From positions 393,896 to 457,895 of the forward strand of contig NZ_ML123050.1 of NCBI RefSeq assembly GCF_003846175.1: 64,000 bases of DNA, written 5' to 3'. The position numbers were made by a program, and so were the translations under genes. The notes beneath the pieces were generated by a model that saw nothing but the letters and a program-made list of their open reading frames with translations, was not told where the DNA came from and ran no database searches. Within the stretch, counting starts at the first letter, position 1. Every line of letters begins with the position of its first letter. Source of the DNA: Streptomyces sp. ADI95-17 (GTDB taxonomy: Bacteria; Actinomycetota; Actinomycetes; Streptomycetales; Streptomycetaceae). This document shows, in pieces, positions 16,922-25,957 of the stretch.

Positions 16922-17527
16922 TCACCGCCCGTCGCGGTCCTGGGGCGTCCGGTCGGGCGTCACGCGCAGGTGCGCACGCGTTCCCTGTGGTCCGAAGAGG
17001 ACCAGGGCTTCGACCGTGCCGCCATCGGCACTGCCCAGCCAGTGCGGGAGGGTCGTGTCGAACTCGGCGACCTCACCGGGTGTCAGGGTCAGTTCGCGCT
17101 CACCGAGCAGCAGCCGCAGGTGGCCGTCGAGTATGTACAGCCACTCGAATCCTTCGTGGGTCTGCGGCGTCGGTTCGCGGCGGTACGGCGAGGCAGGAAT
17201 GATCATTTTGAACGCCTGCATGCCACCGGGCCGCCGTGACAGCGGGACGAAGACCATCCCGAATCGTCGGATCGGCTTCAGGTGGATGCGGGGATCACCG
17301 GTGCGCGGCGCACCGACGAGGTCGTCGAGGGGCACGCCGTAGAGCCGGGCCAGCGGGAGCAGCAGGTCCAGAGCCGGCCGGCGCTGTCCGCTCTCCAGCC
17401 GGGACAGTGTGCTTTCCGACACCGCGGTCACCTCGGCGAGATCGGCGAGGGTCATGCCGCGTTCGCGGCGCAACGCGCGCAGCCGGGCTCCGACGGCGTC
17501 GAGTACGTCTTCCGGTTCACGTTCCAT
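16922..17527 (-). CDS. XRE-cupin transcriptional regulator
   Basis: 201 residues from the ATG at 17527. N-terminal helix-turn-helix: VGARLRALRRERGMTLADLA then VTAVSESTLSRLESGQRRPA. C-terminal cupin: EGFEWLYILDGHLRLLLGER then ELTLTPGEVAEFDTTLPHWL. The family senses a small molecule in the cupin barrel and regulates the neighbouring operon. Divergent from a methyltransferase gene starting at 17620, with 92 bases between, the usual arrangement for this pair. Confidence 0.9.
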   Translation of the reverse strand: MEREPEDVLDAVGARLRALRRERGMTLADLAEVTAVSESTLSRLESGQRRPALDLLLPLARLYGVPLDDLVGAPRTGDPRIHLKPIRRFGMVFVPLSRRPGGMQAFKMIIPASPYRREPTPQTHEGFEWLYILDGHLRLLLGERELTLTPGEVAEFDTTLPHWLGSADGGTVEALVLFGPQGTRAHLRVTPDRTPQDRDGR

Positions 17528-17619
17528 CGCACCATCTTGCCGAAACCGCAAGGTTGCGTGCCGGCCCGGGGATGCCAGGCAAGACTGATGTGCGTTCGTT
17601 CCCGGCAGAAGGAGTCCTG

Positions 17620-18243
17620 ATGAGCACCACCGACGTGGTCGAGTTCTGGAACGGCGTCCACGCGTCCCGACCGGCGGCCGATCCTCGGCCCAACGTATGC
17701 CTCACCGAGAGGGTCATCGGCCTGCCGCCCGGTGATGTGCTGGATCTGGGGTGCGGCGGCGGCGGTGATGCGTTGTGGCTCGCCCGCCTGGGATGGCATG
17801 TCACCGCTGTCGATGTCTCCTCCGTGGCGGTCGAGCGGCTCCGCGGGGTCGCCCTCGCGCACGGCCTGTCCGACCGGATCTCGGCGCAGCAGCACGACTT
17901 GCGCCGGTCATTCCCCGACGGCACGTTCGATCTCGTCTGCGCCCACTACCTCCACACCCCCCTCGACCTGGACAGGGCGGTCGTATTGCGCGCGGCAACG
18001 CACGCGTTGCGCCCGGGCGGCCGGCTGCTGGTCGTGGACCATGGATCGACAGCCCCGTGGTCGTGGGCCCAGGACCCGGATGTCCGGTACCCGGCCCCGC
18101 AGGAGGTCGCTGCGGACCTGGCCCTGGCCCCGGAGACCTGGGCGGTCGAGACGGCCGACGCGCCGGCACGGACCGCGACCGGTCCGGACGGCCGCACGGC
18201 CGAGGTCACCGACCATGTCCTGATCATCCGCCGCGCCGTCTGA
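17620..18243 (+). CDS. Class I SAM-dependent methyltransferase (TehB-like)
   Basis: 207 residues; ATG at 17620 preceded by AAGGAGTCCTG. Motif I is VLDLGCGGGGDALWLARLG, motif II VTAVDVSSVAVERL, motif IV FDLVCAHYLHTPLD, and motif V/VI HALRPGGRLLVVDHG. The layout and the D-x-G-C-G-x-G-x-D-A fit Streptomyces small-molecule methyltransferases often paired with XRE-cupin regulators. Substrate unknown. The DinB gene follows 30 bases later and is probably cotranscribed. Confidence 0.88.
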   Translation: MSTTDVVEFWNGVHASRPAADPRPNVCLTERVIGLPPGDVLDLGCGGGGDALWLARLGWHVTAVDVSSVAVERLRGVALAHGLSDRISAQQHDLRRSFPDGTFDLVCAHYLHTPLDLDRAVVLRAATHALRPGGRLLVVDHGSTAPWSWAQDPDVRYPAPQEVAADLALAPETWAVETADAPARTATGPDGRTAEVTDHVLIIRRAV

Positions 18244-18273
18244 ACAGGGTGCGGTCCTGGAAAGGCAGAACTC

Positions 18274-18774
18274 ATGACCACCTCATCCCGGCGCACCGGC
18301 CGCATCGACACACCTCCGCCCCGTACCGGCAACACCGAGACCGAGGTTCTGCGCGGGTTCCTCGACTACCTGCGGGACTCGATGGCCGCGAAGGTCGAAG
18401 GTGCCCCCGAGCCCCAGGTCCGAACGGCCGCGGTGCCGTCGGGCACGAACCTTCTCGGCCTGCTCAACCACCTCACGCACGTCGAACGAGCGACGTTCCT
18501 CGGAGCCCGGATCACCGACTGGCCGGCCACCTTCCACGCCTCCCCTTCGGACACCGCGGCGGACGTCGTCACCCGCTACCGGGAATCGGTCACCGCGGCA
18601 AACGCGGTGCTCGAAAGGTGCGTCGACCCCGCCGCGCCGCTCCCCCGCTCCCGGCCGGGCAAGCCCGCACCCACTGTCCGCTGGGCACTCGCCCACATGA
18701 TCGAGGAGACCGGCCGTCACGCCGGCCACGCCGACATCCTCCGCGAACTGATCGACGGCTCGACCGGCCGCTGA
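18274..18774 (+). CDS. DinB-family protein (DUF664)
   Basis: 166 residues. A four-helix DinB fold with the expected metal-binding His triad: LLNHLTHVERATF for the first and ETGRHAGHADILRELIDG for the other two. DinB/DUF664 members are putative thiol transferases using mycothiol in actinobacteria. Preceded by GGAAAGG and located 30 bases behind the methyltransferase. A related DinB gene lies at 48519-49046. Confidence 0.88.
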   Translation: MTTSSRRTGRIDTPPPRTGNTETEVLRGFLDYLRDSMAAKVEGAPEPQVRTAAVPSGTNLLGLLNHLTHVERATFLGARITDWPATFHASPSDTAADVVTRYRESVTAANAVLERCVDPAAPLPRSRPGKPAPTVRWALAHMIEETGRHAGHADILRELIDGSTGR

Positions 18775-18879
18775 CTCACTCGTGTGCGACATTCCGGCGC
18801 TGAGCAGCGCGCGTCACGGCAGGCCGGTCGAGCGGCCCCAGGACAACGGCAGCCGCTTCAGCGGATCGAGCCCGAGCAT

Positions 18880-19254
18880 TCAGCCTTTGACCAGGCAGAA
18901 CGGATGCCCGGCCGGATCTGTGAAGACTCGCGCCCTGGCCTCGTCATGAGGCTGGAACTCCGGCTTGCCCGCACCCAGTTCCAGCAACCGGGCCTCGGCC
19001 TCGTCCAGGTCGCTCCCGACGCTGAAGCAGATGTGGAGCTGCTGGGGAACGGTCTGGCCGGGCCAGCTCGGAGCTCGGTAGCCGTCCACCTTCTGAAAAC
19101 CGAGGAGAAGTCCGTCCTCACGGTTGAGGCCGGCGAAATCGGCGTCCGACTCAGGATGAAGTTCAAGGCCGGTGACCTGCTGATAGAACGCCGCCAGTGC
19201 TGGCGGATCAGGGCAATCCAGCGTTATCGCATCCAACTTCATCCGCAGAGGCAT
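18880..19254 (-). CDS. VOC-family (glyoxalase-like) protein
   Basis: 124 residues from the ATG at 19254. It begins KLDAITLDCPDPPALAAFYQ, continues GLNREDGLLLGFQKVDGY and QLHICFSVGSDLDEAEARLL and ends ARVFTDPAGHPFCLVKG. This is the common Streptomyces single-domain VOC protein with the final D-P-x-G-H-P-F-C-L motif. A longer in-frame start at 19326 has no better support. Likely binds or modifies a small hydrophobic molecule; role unknown. Confidence 0.88.
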   Translation of the reverse strand: MPLRMKLDAITLDCPDPPALAAFYQQVTGLELHPESDADFAGLNREDGLLLGFQKVDGYRAPSWPGQTVPQQLHICFSVGSDLDEAEARLLELGAGKPEFQPHDEARARVFTDPAGHPFCLVKG

Positions 19255-19365
19255 GGCTTCTCCTGACCGATCGGTTGATCCATCGAAGCACACCCTGGAG
19301 GCGCTCTCCCGCCGGCCGCCCGGCACCGTCCGCAGGAGCAGCGGTTCCGGGCGGCCTGCCGGGGC

Positions 19366-20202
19366 TCAGTCGGCGGCGGGGCGGCTGGCCAGGTACTCGG
19401 TCAGGCTCTCGCCGGTGAGGGGGTAGTAGTCGGAGAGCCGTGCGCCCTCGTCGAGGCGGCGGCGGGCGAACTCCTCCCGGTCCTGGTGCAGCAAAGAGTC
19501 CTCGGCGAGCGGGATCGCGTTGCGCTGCGGGACGACGACGGCGCCGTCCTCGTCGGCGACGATCAGGTCGCCGGGCGTCACCAGGGAGCCGCCGACGCCG
19601 ACGGGCACGTTGAACGCGGACGGGAACAGCTCGGTCTGCGAGGCGTAGTGCGGGGTGACTCCGGTGCACCAGACGGGTACACCGAGGGCGCGTACCCGGG
19701 CCGCGTCCCGCACCCGTCCGTCCACCACGATCCCGGCGCCGCCGCGCAGCTTGAAGTAGCGCACGAGCATGTCGCCGAGGCAGCCGGTGAAGTGACTGCC
19801 TCGGGCCGACACCACGAGCACGTCGCCGGGCTGGATGGATTCGAGGACGCCCCACAGCGGGGTCTTGCGTTCGATGTCCTCCTGCTCCGCGCCGTTGAAG
19901 ATGTCCTCGCGCTGCGGCAGGAACTCCAGCGTCACGGCACCGCCGGTGATCTTGACGTCCGGTTCTCGGTGCAGGGGCACCGGGCCGTCGATGAACGTCC
20001 GGGTGATGCCCATCTGATGCAGCTTCGCGCAGGCCGTCGCCGCGCTCACGTCCTTGAGGGCTTCCACCATCCGTGAGGTGGGCCGTGCGTAGGCCGAGGT
20101 GTGGACCGGCGCTCGCATCGACTCATAAGTACGGGTCTCCTCCGTCTCGTTGATGCGGGTCGCCCCGGTCGACGGTGCTTCCTGATCCCCAATCGGGTGC
20201 AT
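19366..20202 (-). CDS. RraA-family aldolase-like protein
   Basis: 278 residues from the ATG at 20202, with GGAGAGG upstream. Signatures: VSAATACAKLHQMGITRTF, SHFTGCLGDMLVRYFKLRGG and AGIVVDGRVRDAARVRALGV, the last two forming the G-D-x3-x-x-x-x-G-x-x-G-x-V-x-D-G-x-x-R-D active site of RraA/4-hydroxy-4-methyl-2-oxoglutarate aldolases, which bind Mg2+ and cleave or decarboxylate oxo acids. It is divergent from the fucosidase gene across an operator of the local regulon. Within the locus it could cleave the 2-oxo-3-deoxy acid from L-fuconate to pyruvate and lactaldehyde; that role is inference. Confidence 0.85.
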   Translation of the reverse strand: MHPIGDQEAPSTGATRINETEETRTYESMRAPVHTSAYARPTSRMVEALKDVSAATACAKLHQMGITRTFIDGPVPLHREPDVKITGGAVTLEFLPQREDIFNGAEQEDIERKTPLWGVLESIQPGDVLVVSARGSHFTGCLGDMLVRYFKLRGGAGIVVDGRVRDAARVRALGVPVWCTGVTPHYASQTELFPSAFNVPVGVGGSLVTPGDLIVADEDGAVVVPQRNAIPLAEDSLLHQDREEFARRRLDEGARLSDYYPLTGESLTEYLASRPAAD

Positions 20203-20248
20203 GCACTTGCCTCTCCGCGCGCTCACAGCACGCAACGCCAGTGACATC

Positions 20249-20261
20249 ATCGCCTATCGAT
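20249..20261. promoter_or_regulatory. Regulon operator, copy A
   Basis: ATCGCCTATCGAT in the divergent promoter between the RraA-type gene and the fucosidase gene. A second ATCGAT core occurs at 20277-20283 (CAATCGATTAG). The motif is shared with four other sites of the locus (23623, 23765, 30037, 31095). Confidence 0.65.
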
Positions 20262-20311
20262 GGTAGATAACAGCCAATCGATTAGTGATGTCAATGCGTC
20301 AGGAGCCGTCC

Positions 20312-21589
20312 GTGACCGATGCTTCCGCCGATCCCGCAGATTCCACTGTCCGCACCGGGTGGTTCGAGGCGTCACGCTTCGGGCTCTTCGTCCACTTCGG
20401 CCTGTACAGCCTGGCGGCGCGGCACGAGTGGGTGCGCAGCCGGGAGTCCATGTCGCAGCAGGAGTACGACCGTTACCTGCACCGGTTCGATCCCGACCTC
20501 TTCGACGCCCGTCAACTGGCGCGTACCGCCCGGGAGTCCGGGATGCGGTACGCGGTGCTGACCGCCAAACACCACGACGGTTTCTGCCTGTTCGGGTCGG
20601 CGCTGTCCGAATACACCTCGATGCACGCGACCGGCCGCGACCTGGTGCGTGAGTTCGTCGACGCGATGCGCGCCGAGGGTCTGCGGGTCGGCCTGTACTA
20701 CTCGCTGCTCGACTGGCACCACCCCGGCTTCACGGTCGACGAGCACCATCCGCTGCGGGACACCGAGGCCCGGCGGGAGCCCCGCGACATGGCGCGCTAC
20801 CGGGAGTACATGAAGGGGCAGATACGCGAACTCCTCACCGAATACGGCCGGATCGACCTGCTCTTCTTCGACTTCACCTACCCGGAGAAGGGACCGGAGG
20901 AGTGGGGCTCGCGGCAACTTCTCGACCTCGTGCGCGAGTTGCAGCCGGGCATTCTGGTCAATGACAGGCTCGGAATTCCGGGCGACTATGTGACGCCCGA
21001 GCAGTACCAGCCCGACCGGCCGCTGGAGCGGGGCGGCGAGCGGGTGATGTGGGAGGCGTGCCACACCCTCAACGGCTCGTGGGGGTACGACCGCGACAAC
21101 CACGACTACAAGGACCCTGCGCTGCTGGTCCGCATGCTGGTGGAGTCCGTCGCCTGCGGCGGAAACCTCATCCTGAACGTCGGACCCACCGGTCGCGGCG
21201 CCCTGGACCCCCGGGCCCGGGCCACGCTCCGCGCCATCGGCGAGTGGACCGAGCTGCACGCCCGGTCCGTGCACGGTGCGGGGCCGAGCGCCTTCGAGAC
21301 CCCCGCCAACGCCCTGTACACACAGTCGGGCACCCGTCTGTATCTGCATCTGCCGGCCTGGCCCCTGAAACACCTCCATCTGCCGGGACTGGCCGGGCGT
21401 GTGCGGTACGCCCAGCTCCTGCACGACGGCTCGGAGATCCGCTTCCACGAGATGGACGGCGCACGGCACGAGCACAACAACCTCGCGCCGCCGAGCCAGC
21501 CGGCGGGCACTCTCACCCTGACCCTCCCCGTCGCCCGGCCCGACGTGCTGCTCCCGGTGATCGAGCTGGTGCTGGACGGGGAGGAGTGA
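20312..21589 (+). CDS. Alpha-L-fucosidase (GH29), cytoplasmic
   Basis: 425 residues from the GTG at 20312, which has AGGAG seven bases upstream; in-frame starts before it lie within the operator region. GH29 signatures: WFEASRFGLFVHFGLYSL, MRYAVLTAKHHDGFCLF, LRVGLYYSLLDWHHPGF, and the strand with the nucleophile Asp in GRIDLLFFDFTYPEKG. The C-terminal beta-sandwich follows GNLILNVGPTGRGALDPRA. No signal peptide, so it acts on imported oligosaccharides. First gene of the rightward operon and followed after five bases by the heparinase-like gene. Confidence 0.9.
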   Translation: MTDASADPADSTVRTGWFEASRFGLFVHFGLYSLAARHEWVRSRESMSQQEYDRYLHRFDPDLFDARQLARTARESGMRYAVLTAKHHDGFCLFGSALSEYTSMHATGRDLVREFVDAMRAEGLRVGLYYSLLDWHHPGFTVDEHHPLRDTEARREPRDMARYREYMKGQIRELLTEYGRIDLLFFDFTYPEKGPEEWGSRQLLDLVRELQPGILVNDRLGIPGDYVTPEQYQPDRPLERGGERVMWEACHTLNGSWGYDRDNHDYKDPALLVRMLVESVACGGNLILNVGPTGRGALDPRARATLRAIGEWTELHARSVHGAGPSAFETPANALYTQSGTRLYLHLPAWPLKHLHLPGLAGRVRYAQLLHDGSEIRFHEMDGARHEHNNLAPPSQPAGTLTLTLPVARPDVLLPVIELVLDGEE

Positions 21590-21594
21590 TCCCG

Positions 21595-23592
21595 GTGGTG
21601 AAACCGTTGGGCGAGCGCCTTTCAACGGTGCTGGGCCCGGACGGAGGCCCGGTGCTGCAGCGGTTGCTCGTCGATCCGGCCGGGCGGGTGGGGGTGCCCG
21701 ATGTCACCTGCCGTGCCGTGTGGGATGAGGTCCCGGGGGCGGTTCGGGAGCGCGTACTGGAGGACGCTGCCCGGGAGTTGACCCGGCCGGAGCCCCGGCT
21801 GACGGCCGGGGCGTGGGCCCGCGCCTTCCGGGACGGTGACCGCAGCGCATACGAGGACGCGGCCTGGGGACTCCAGGAGCGGGTGTCACTGCTGACTCTG
21901 GCGGCCGTCCTCACCGGCGAGTCGGCCGATGCGAGGGAGGCCCCCGGGACCTGCCCCCATCTGGACGCCGCGATCGACGGGCTCGTTTCCTTCGCCGAGG
22001 CCGGCACCTGGTGCTGGGCACCGCACGAGCGCTTCGCGGCGGAGCGCGGCGACCTTGTGCCCGATCCGGACCAGCCGTATCTCGACCTGGGCGCCGCCGA
22101 GGTCGCCTCGCTGTTCGCCTGGGCGGACCACGCCCTCGGGCCGCGTCTCGACCGCCGGATGCCGGGGCTTCGGCGCCGGCTGCGCCGCGAGGTGGAGCGG
22201 CGGGTGCTGCTGCCCTTCGAACGCCGCCGGGACTGGCGCTGGATCGGGGCGGACGGCGGCGCCAACAACTGGAACCCGTGGATCCACGGTGCCGTGCTCG
22301 CCGCCGCGCTGCTGCTCTGCACGGACGATGCCCGACGCGCCCGCCTCGTACGGCTGGTCGTCCAGGGCCTCGACCACTATGTGGCCACGCTTCCCGACGA
22401 CGGCGGGATCGACGAGGGCATCGCCTACTGGTGGGTGGGGGCCTGCCGGCTGCTGGAGATCCTCGATCTGCTCGCCGGGGTCGGCGGCTCCGCACTCGAC
22501 GCCCGTCAAATCCCGCTTCTCGAAGAGTTGTTGAGGTATCCGCAGCGGATGCATTTCGGTGCCGACTGGTACGTGAACGTGGGCGACGCGCCCGCCCGGC
22601 TGACCGCCGACCAGCCCTGGCAGGTCCCGTTCCGCTGGGGCAGGCGACTCGGGCAGCCGGAAACGGTGGCGCATGCCCTGGCCGGAGCTCGGCAGCAGCA
22701 CAGCGCCGTGGCCCCGCGTGCCGGGCTCGGGCGTGCGCTGGCCGCGCTGTCGGACGAAGACTGGTGCGAGGCCCTCACGGCCGGCGAACCGGACGCCTCC
22801 GCACCCTGGCTGGCCCACGAGACTTGGCTGCCACGCCTGCAGATCCTGGTGGCCCGCGAGACGGCGGGCAGCGCCGACGGCCTCGCCGTCGCGGTGAAGG
22901 CGGGTCACAACGGCGAACACCACAACCACCTCGACGTCGGCTCGTACTGGGTGGCGGCCGGCGGCCGTCCCCTGCTGGTGGATGTCGGCCGGCCGACCTA
23001 CACGGCACAGACCTTCGGCCCTGACCGCTACGCCGCCTGGCCGTTCCAGAGCGGCTGGCACAACGTGCCCGAGCCCGGCGTCGCACAGCAGCCCGGGCCC
23101 GAGCACCGGGCCCGGGACGTACGCGCCGAACTCGGCCGCGGCGTCAGCGGGATGACCGCGGACCTCGGCGGTGCCTATCCCCGCGGAAGCCTCACCGGAT
23201 GGGACCGAGTGGTACGCCTGGTCCGGTCCGACGGGACCACTCCCCCGCATGTGAGCGTCGAGGACCGGTGGAAAGGGTGCGGGGAGAGCGTGGCCCTGCA
23301 TCATGTGCTGGCCGGGCTCGTCGAGCTCGGCCAGGGCCGGGCCACGGTCACCGCCCCTGACGGCAGCGGGCTGGTGATGTACTGGAATCCTCGGGACGCC
23401 GCCGCCTCCGTCGTACGCAAGGAACTGGACGACCCACTGCTGACCGCGAGTTGGGGAGTCCACCTCACCCGGATCACGCTCACGGTCCGCTCTCCCGGTG
23501 CCCAAGGCCGCTTGACCGTGCGGTGGTTGCTAGTCGACGGGGCCGACGAGACCGGGAAGAACGAACTCAGCGGTTTGGCGCAGCACTCTTGA
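21595..23592 (+). CDS. Heparinase II/III-family polysaccharide lyase-like protein
   Basis: 665 residues from the GTG at 21595, preceded by GGGGAGGAG that overlaps the fucosidase stop. An (alpha/alpha) toroid occupies the N-terminal 400 residues (WIGADGGANNWNPWIHGAVL, DDGGIDEGIAYWWVGACRLL). The heparinase II/III domain begins near residue 430 with VKAGHNGEHHNHLDVGSYWV, AGGRPLLVDVGRPTYTAQTF and WPFQSGWHNVPEPG, where the His/Tyr pair and Asn-His are catalytic and metal ligands in relatives. No signal peptide. It probably cleaves imported uronate-containing oligosaccharides by beta-elimination. Cotranscribed with the fucosidase. Confidence 0.88.
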   Translation: MVKPLGERLSTVLGPDGGPVLQRLLVDPAGRVGVPDVTCRAVWDEVPGAVRERVLEDAARELTRPEPRLTAGAWARAFRDGDRSAYEDAAWGLQERVSLLTLAAVLTGESADAREAPGTCPHLDAAIDGLVSFAEAGTWCWAPHERFAAERGDLVPDPDQPYLDLGAAEVASLFAWADHALGPRLDRRMPGLRRRLRREVERRVLLPFERRRDWRWIGADGGANNWNPWIHGAVLAAALLLCTDDARRARLVRLVVQGLDHYVATLPDDGGIDEGIAYWWVGACRLLEILDLLAGVGGSALDARQIPLLEELLRYPQRMHFGADWYVNVGDAPARLTADQPWQVPFRWGRRLGQPETVAHALAGARQQHSAVAPRAGLGRALAALSDEDWCEALTAGEPDASAPWLAHETWLPRLQILVARETAGSADGLAVAVKAGHNGEHHNHLDVGSYWVAAGGRPLLVDVGRPTYTAQTFGPDRYAAWPFQSGWHNVPEPGVAQQPGPEHRARDVRAELGRGVSGMTADLGGAYPRGSLTGWDRVVRLVRSDGTTPPHVSVEDRWKGCGESVALHHVLAGLVELGQGRATVTAPDGSGLVMYWNPRDAAASVVRKELDDPLLTASWGVHLTRITLTVRSPGAQGRLTVRWLLVDGADETGKNELSGLAQHS

Positions 23593-23622
23593 AGAAGCGG
23601 AGTGCCGCCCCTAGCATCAGCA

Positions 23623-23635
23623 ATCGATAGACGAT
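23623..23635. promoter_or_regulatory. Regulon operator, copy B
   Basis: ATCGATAGACGAT on the plus strand, the reverse complement of ATCGTCTATCGAT, in the gap between the lyase gene and the binding-protein gene. It stands about 170 bases before the binding-protein start. Confidence 0.6.
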
Positions 23636-23764
23636 AGTCACGGAGGCGAGGGCTTCTCCCCGCCTCCACCGCATCGCACCACCCCGCCGGGCGGCCCGCA
23701 CCGATGACCGCCCGCGACCCACTCCCGCTACTGCTCCACCGGGAACTCTGCGGCTGAACACCAG

Positions 23765-23772
23765 CTATCGAT
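23765..23772. promoter_or_regulatory. Regulon operator, half copy C
   Basis: CTATCGAT 32 bases before the binding-protein start, lacking the upstream ATCG. Close to where a promoter -10 region should be, as expected for a repressor site. Confidence 0.45.
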
Positions 23773-23803
23773 TATTCACGACTACGCAACGGAGCGTGTC
23801 CCG

Positions 23804-25048
23804 ATGAAAACAATGTGGCGTCGAACCTGCGGACTCGCCCTGGCTCCCCTGGTGATGGCATCGGCCGTCGCCTGTGGCAATGGGTCCGACCAGGCCTCGG
23901 AGGGCACGACCCTCCGCGTCATCGTGAACATCACGCCGAACCTGACGGAGAAGTACTGGAACGATCTCTTCGACACCTACGAGAAGTCCCACCCCGGCGT
24001 CACGGTCAAGCTCGAACTGACCGGCACCATCTCGGCGGACGCGAAGCTGAGGCAGGACCTGGCCGCGGGCGACCCGCCGGACGTCGCCCAGCAGATCACG
24101 CCGACGGCCGACACCGCGTCGCTCTTCGCCGACCTGTCGGACCAGCCCTGGACCGCCAAGACTCCGCTGGCCGACCAGTACGCCATCGACGGCAAGCACT
24201 ACGTCGTCGGCGTGGGTGAACAGATCCAGTCGCTCGTCTTCTACAACAAGGCCGTATTCGAGAAGGCCGGTATCGACGCCACGAGCATCCGGACCATGGA
24301 TCAGTTCACCGCCGCCATGGGCAGCTTGAAGGGTGCCGGATTCAAGCCGCTGCAGACGGCCGGCCAGTGGGTCACCGGCTCCCAGTTCTCGATGATGGCC
24401 GACGCGGGTGTGCTCACCGCCGACCCCGAGTGGACGGCCAAGCGCAACGACGGCAAGACCTCCTTCGCCAAGAGCGACTACCTGCCCTACCTGGAGCACT
24501 ACAAGAGCTGGATCGACAAGGGCTATCTGGAGAAGAGCGCGCTCGGCCTCACCTACGCGGACGGGCAGACGGCCTTCCTGAACGGCAAGTCCGCGATGTA
24601 CATCATGGGTTCGTTCTTCGTGCCGGCCGCAGACGCCGCGAGGAAGAGCGACGAGATCGGCGTGTTCACCATGCCGACCGACGGGACCTACCCGTCCGGA
24701 CAGTTCGGCAACATCTCCAATCCGTACGTCGTGGTGAACAAGTCGCGCCACAGGGCCGAGGCGATCGAGTTCGTGAAGTGGGCGACCACCGACCCGAAGG
24801 CCATCAAGAGCCAGCTCGCCTCCGACGCCAATCTCCGCGAGGGCTTCACGTACCCGATGTCCAGCCTCGGTACGTCCGTGCAGAAGGTTCTGGACAAGGC
24901 CCCGTCGGTGATCGTGAAGTCCGGGAAGAGCCAGCCGATCGCCGGGTTCAGCGATGAGCTCAACAAGCAGATCCAGTCCCTGTACACGGGCTCGTCCCCC
25001 GCGGACGCGGCCGACGGATTGGACAAGTGGTGGAACTCGCAGAGCTGA
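23804..25048 (+). CDS. ABC sugar importer, substrate-binding lipoprotein
   Basis: 414 residues. N-terminal lipoprotein signal with lipobox ASAVAC, then a family 1 extracellular binding-protein fold: TLRVIVNITPNLTEKYWNDL, DLAAGDPPDVAQQITPTADT, QSLVFYNKAVFEKAGID, FLNGKSAMYIMGSFFVPAA and NPYVVVNKSRHRAEAIEFVK. It captures an oligosaccharide outside the cell and delivers it to the two permeases that follow. The next gene begins inside its last codons (25027). Promoter region carries two copies of the local operator. Confidence 0.93.
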   Translation: MKTMWRRTCGLALAPLVMASAVACGNGSDQASEGTTLRVIVNITPNLTEKYWNDLFDTYEKSHPGVTVKLELTGTISADAKLRQDLAAGDPPDVAQQITPTADTASLFADLSDQPWTAKTPLADQYAIDGKHYVVGVGEQIQSLVFYNKAVFEKAGIDATSIRTMDQFTAAMGSLKGAGFKPLQTAGQWVTGSQFSMMADAGVLTADPEWTAKRNDGKTSFAKSDYLPYLEHYKSWIDKGYLEKSALGLTYADGQTAFLNGKSAMYIMGSFFVPAADAARKSDEIGVFTMPTDGTYPSGQFGNISNPYVVVNKSRHRAEAIEFVKWATTDPKAIKSQLASDANLREGFTYPMSSLGTSVQKVLDKAPSVIVKSGKSQPIAGFSDELNKQIQSLYTGSSPADAADGLDKWWNSQS

Positions 25049-25947
25049 ACGCAGGACTGAAGCAGCGCCGCCGGGCGAGGCTGCGGGACTCGGCGGTCTC
25101 CCTCGGGATGATGGGCCCGGCCGTCCTGCTCTACACACTGATGACCGTGGTGCCGGTGGGTGTCGCGATCTATCTCAGCCTGACCGACTGGGACGGCTTC
25201 TCCACCGCCTCGTTCACCGGGCTCGACAACTACAAGCACCTGTTCGACGACCCGAGTTCTTCGGACGCCTGGTACGTGACGGGTCTGATCGCCGTTGTCG
25301 GAACGGTCCTCATGGTGGGACTGGGGCTCGTGTACGCGCTGGCCCTCAAGGGCCGTTCCCGCACCAACTCCTTCTTCCGGGCCGTCGCCTACTTCCCGCA
25401 CGTCATCAGCGCGCTGATCCTCGGCTATCTGTGGGCGGCGATCCTCGGCACCAACGGCGCCATCAACAACACCCTCGCCAAGTTCGGCATCGAACCGCTC
25501 GGCTTCCTCTTCGACGAGAGATTCGCGCTGGTCTCGCTGATCGCGGTGATCGTGTGGGCCGGGTTCGGCTTCAACGTCGTCCTGTTCGTGGCCGCCCTGC
25601 AGACGGTGCCCGCCGAGCTGCTGGAGGCCGCCGCGATCGACGGCGCCTCCAAGCGGCAGATCAATCTCCGGATCGTGATCCCCATGATCGCTCCCGTGGT
25701 CACCGTGGCGACGGTGCTGAACCTGGTGGGGCTGATCCGGGCGTACGACATCGTGGTCAGTCTCACCGGTGGCGGGCCGGCCGGGTCGACCCAGACGTTC
25801 ACGTACCTCATTCTCGCCCGGTCCTTCGAGGGCACCAAGGTCGGGTACGCGACCGCGCAGGCAGTTTTCCTGATGGTGGTGTCCGCCGTGCTCGCCCTCC
25901 TCGTGACGGCGCTGCGCAACCGTCAAGACCAAGCTGCGACAGGTTAG
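25027..25947 (+). CDS. ABC sugar importer, permease (first)
   Basis: 306 residues, six transmembrane helices. Conserved landmarks: MMGPAVLLYTLMTVVPVGVA, DGFSTASFTGLDNYKHLFDD, PHVISALILGYLWAAILG and the EAA loop EAAAIDGASKRQINLRIVIP that contacts the ATPase. MalF/UgpA type. Start overlaps the binding-protein gene by 22 bases, so translation is coupled. No ATPase gene in the operon; in Streptomyces the shared MsiK normally serves such importers. Confidence 0.93.
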   Translation: MVELAELNAGLKQRRRARLRDSAVSLGMMGPAVLLYTLMTVVPVGVAIYLSLTDWDGFSTASFTGLDNYKHLFDDPSSSDAWYVTGLIAVVGTVLMVGLGLVYALALKGRSRTNSFFRAVAYFPHVISALILGYLWAAILGTNGAINNTLAKFGIEPLGFLFDERFALVSLIAVIVWAGFGFNVVLFVAALQTVPAELLEAAAIDGASKRQINLRIVIPMIAPVVTVATVLNLVGLIRAYDIVVSLTGGGPAGSTQTFTYLILARSFEGTKVGYATAQAVFLMVVSAVLALLVTALRNRQDQAATG

Positions 25948-25957
25948 TTAGGAGCCG

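Noticed and set aside
20260..20290. A second complete operator at CAATCGATTAG before the fucosidase gene
   Set aside because: Only the ATCGAT core is shared; the flanks do not match the ATCGNCT part, so it is recorded only as a core.
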